This document shows, in pieces, positions 61,111 to 64,000 of a stretch of 64,000 nucleotides of DNA. The stretch spans positions 19,163,001 to 19,227,000 of the forward strand of contig NC_059478.1 of NCBI RefSeq assembly GCF_018139145.2. Reading direction: 5' to 3'. The stretch is from Gymnogyps californianus (lineage: Eukaryota; Chordata; Aves; Accipitriformes; Cathartidae). Position numbers and translations under genes: made by a program. Under the pieces are notes generated by a model. It was not told the DNA's origin and did no database searches. It saw nothing but the letters and a program-made list of their open reading frames with translations. How positions within the stretch are numbered: the stretch's first letter is position 1; each line of letters begins with the position of its first letter.

Positions 61111-61188
61111 TTTGTGACTAAAAGCAGAAAGCTTCTTTTATTTACATTCCTAAAACTATGAAAATTATATCAATGTTTTTCTCTCCAG

Positions 61189-61240
61189 CTGCTGTGGAAA
61201 ACCATTCCTGAAAGAAAAGCTAGTGGTAGTAATGAGTTAG
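61189..61240 (+). CDS. Weak candidate internal exon
   Basis: The acceptor tract 'tgtttttctctccag' is strong and the donor TTAG|gtgaat is acceptable. The 52-nt segment is open in the frame LLWKTIPERKASGSNEL. It is not divisible by three and no neighbour exon is known to test phase. The product is not recognised. Confidence 0.18.
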
Positions 61241-64000
61241 GTGAATATTTATGAAATCTGAGGGTAGTATGAATTTTGGTGATTTTTCTAGTTACTGATC
61301 ATCTTCCCCCCGACCCTTTCCAGTTATTGTTGTGTTTATAACGTCAAGGCTGCTCTAAATTTGTTACTTCTACATTGTTGCTCTGTCCCTTCTTCCCTGC
61401 AACCTCATCTAGTTGGAGAGAGCCTCTCCCAAGAATGGCATATATTTTTGAAGTTTCATACTTAAAAGTTAAAACTTGGAAGTATCTTTGAAATTATGTT
61501 GTGAGAAATGTTCTGGGTTATAATAATAGAAGGGTGTCACTTGGTGCCACCAGAATAGAGAGGGCATGTTTCAAAACCAGAAAGTTTCCAACTCTATTGC
61601 TGTAAAAGGATTTACCTCTCAGAAAGAGGAGCTTCCTTAATCGAAGGAGCTAAATTGGAGTCATAGCATCACTCTAGTTTTATATTTAAACATATATTCC
61701 TTTAGAAGTAAAGTGACTTGCATAGATGTGGCGCTGGTAACTAGGAGAAAATCACAACAGATTCTGAAGCTCTGTAAAGAGCAGAATTGTTTAGGAACCA
61801 CCCTTTGTGGGCAGAATGAGGAGGGGAAAGGAGTGGAAAGTGTTGAGGAAAAAAGTTCCATTATTTTCACCATGCTGGTTCTTTAGTTTTCTGAGCTTGT
61901 GAATAAGGGCAGTGTCTGTATTCTTTTCATCTGTGTAGTTGTGAAAACTTGTGAGAACTTGCTATTTTTTTTTTTCTGCCAAAGAGTAATAGTGCAGTGA
62001 AATATGACCTCTTTCGTAGATCTGTCTGAGACGCACCTAACAGAGCTGAGCCATTCAGGCTGTCCTCTCAGCCCAAGCCATTTTATCATTTTGCATGCAG
62101 TGTGCCTCAAGCTGTGAAGCTATTTGTTGAACTAGGCTGTGTTACTGTTTGACTGAGAGGAAGACAAATGTTCCATATTGTCCTTAATTTCCATATAATT
62201 GTTTTAATCTTTGTTCTATAATAAATGTATAAAAGTGCCCAGAGGGTACCTTTTTGATTGGTATTGTAGGTGTCTCATTTAGAGTCCAAGCAAGATGGAA
62301 ATGTTCAGGTCTGCTTTTTCTTCCTCTCACCTGAATGGTTCACAAGACGCACTCCAAAAATAAAATATTCAGCCATTCTCACTGCAGAACTCTACCTCCA
62401 CATGTGAAAGCATGAGAGGCTGCATTTCCCATCCATCTCATTCTGGGTGTGTTTAGCAAATCAGCTTAGGACAAGTGACAGCTTTGGCTGGAGAGAGGTA
62501 CTCCTGCCAACTCCACAAAACATTTAGCTATTGCCGGGGGATCGTATGTTCCAAGTTAAAAGGAACTGGGGAGTGAGGGAAGAAGGAATATCTTACCTGC
62601 GACTCACCGCTGCTTTCTCTCTTGCATCTTGACTGCATGTGTATTCAAAGAGGCTGAACAAGTAGTCTTACGTAAAGAAAATTACAATCTCCAGAACTTC
62701 TGAAGGGCTGAGATTTATGAGAAAACACACAGGAGTCTCGTACGGAGTCCTTTCAGTTTGGCACTCTACCTAGGTGTGTTATGCCCAGTTAATGACAGCT
62801 TGTCTCACTTAGTTCCCAATGGCCAGCTGCCTGCAGCCTTCACTCTCGGCCTCTTTGATTCATAGTGGCATTTTCAGCTGTGTCTTTGTTTAGGGGTGGC
62901 TACTTACGGATGCCACCCCATCCGTGCACCTGAACTTCACTCACACAGATCTGCTAAGGTGAGGACTCCCTTGGGAGTACCCAACCAAAGAGCACACTTT
63001 GACACAATTCCTCCACACCAGTCTAATGGGAGGGAATTAGAGAATTAACAGAGCATAAACTGATAAGGGGGTGAAACAAGGTCCAGAAAACAGTTTTTCT
63101 GTTTGACTCTGTAGGAGTTAGAATAATGACAATCTATCTATCTGTGAAGTTTAACGAAACATTGTAATTCCACTGTAAAACATCTGTGGGATGCCATAGA
63201 AAGCCTATAGAAAGTGTAGTATTGTATAATATATTTCCATAAGGGTATTCCTTGTTCGGTTTTGATGGGAGGTAGTACAGTTGCTGAAATTAGTGGGGTG
63301 GGAGGGTTGTCTGTGCATGCCTGACAGAACAGAGAAATATGGAAACTTTGGATAGTTCTTTCACGAGTTGTTTTCAAGCCTGAAATAGAGCCTAGTCTTC
63401 AGGGGGAAAACAAGCATCCTGATTTCACCAGATGTTAATGTTTAGTTCCATGGTCCCTTTAATAACAAGCCCAGTGAAAAGGGGAAAGTCATATGAATAC
63501 ATTTTTTGACATTTTGTTTATTAGCATTTTATCTAGGCTAGTAGTAAATGAATAGACTTGTCAGCAGAAATCTCTTGGTGAAGCAAATAAAGAATCTTAA
63601 TAGGCAGGGAGAACAGAACTAACGGCAAATTGCTCACAAAGAGCTCTAATTTATTGGTTTCTTTTTCATGAAGTTTCTGTTGTGGATTCTGGCTTTGCCA
63701 GAAGAAACAGCTGAATGATGACATGGATTCTCAGAAAGAAACTGTGCTGTCTGGTAGGAAAGAGGAAGATTTGAGGAAAGAGTCTATTTCTTTTAACACT
63801 TTCTTCAAAATACTTCATACCACACAGTGAAAAGTTTTCTTAGTTTGATTTGTTGGTTTCAGTGAACTGGCCAAGTCTGCATTTATAGAAGTGCTGTGAT
63901 GCCTGATTCCTCTTGTAAGTGACTGACTGCAGTGAAAGAACAAGCGAGGGCTTCTCTGGGTCTCTGTTGTGCAAATGGTGCAGAGCCCTGCGTTCAGGAT
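61241..64000. other. Unannotated AT-rich non-coding DNA
   Basis: No confirmed gene. One weak exon candidate lies at 63,702-63,753. A T-rich tract at about 61,965-61,976 and several short open frames carry no recognisable features. Confidence 0.55.
63702..63753 (+). CDS. Weak candidate internal exon
   Basis: After the acceptor 'attctggctttgccag' the frame reads KKQLNDDMDSQKETVLS up to a donor CTG|gtagga. The composition is hydrophilic and coiled-coil-like, and the frame stays open for about 25 more codons past the donor. The polypyrimidine tract is mediocre and the product is not recognised. Confidence 0.17.

Noticed and set aside
1..64000. A prokaryotic operon, phage, plasmid or CRISPR array
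   Set aside because: There is no gene packing, no ribosome-binding-site pattern and no spaced direct repeats, and CR1 and SINE relics show vertebrate DNA.
1..64000. Endogenous retrovirus or LTR pairs
   Set aside because: No long direct repeats with TG..CA ends, primer-binding site or retroviral protein motif was found on either strand by eye.

Overview
This window looks like vertebrate, most likely bird, nuclear DNA from a gene-sparse region: an intergenic desert or a very large intron. It is AT-rich and CpG-poor. No reading frame reads as a recognisable protein, and there are no rRNA genes, intact tRNA genes, operon-like gene spacing or CRISPR arrays. The bird assignment rests on repeats compared from memory. 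One fairly well preserved CR1 LINE (about 19.70-20.23 kb) carries a bird-like ATTCTGTG tail. There are two decayed CR1-type fragments on the minus strand (about 23.78-24.73 and 47.08-47.55 kb) and a background of very old amniote SINE and MITE-like relics. A crocodilian or other sauropsid source is not excluded, but the strong decay of the old families fits a bird best.

Layout. 0-19 kb is mostly unique AT-rich DNA with faint SINE relics (about 0.61, 2.31 and 4.40 kb), a small CpG cluster at 15.92-16.02 kb and a GC-richer patch with a YY1-like site at 18.49-19.06 kb. 19.7-24.7 kb holds the sense CR1 with an internal deletion, a possible MITE relic, a perfect 20-bp tandem duplication and the old minus-strand CR1. 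27.3-28.3 kb is a composite old repeat with a tRNA-like palindromic core. 33.4-34.2 kb and about 40.2 kb hold MITE-like relics, one with clear terminal inverted repeats. 47-48.2 kb holds the second minus-strand CR1 and then the best exon candidate in the window, a 48-nt open segment with a TACTAAC branch site and good splice signals. 51.8-53.2 kb is a dense cluster of MIR-like and related SINE relics. 54.18 kb has a 30-base G run. 57.9-61.1 kb is rich in homeodomain-, SOX- and E-box-like motifs and resembles the conserved non-coding DNA of developmental gene deserts.

There is no gene set that works together here. The functional candidates are one small exon, a few weaker exon candidates, a CpG-clustered promoter or enhancer candidate and several candidate cis-regulatory elements. 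All repeat calls were made by eye against remembered consensus sequences, so boundaries are approximate, usually within tens of bases. The conserved-element calls rest on motif content only.
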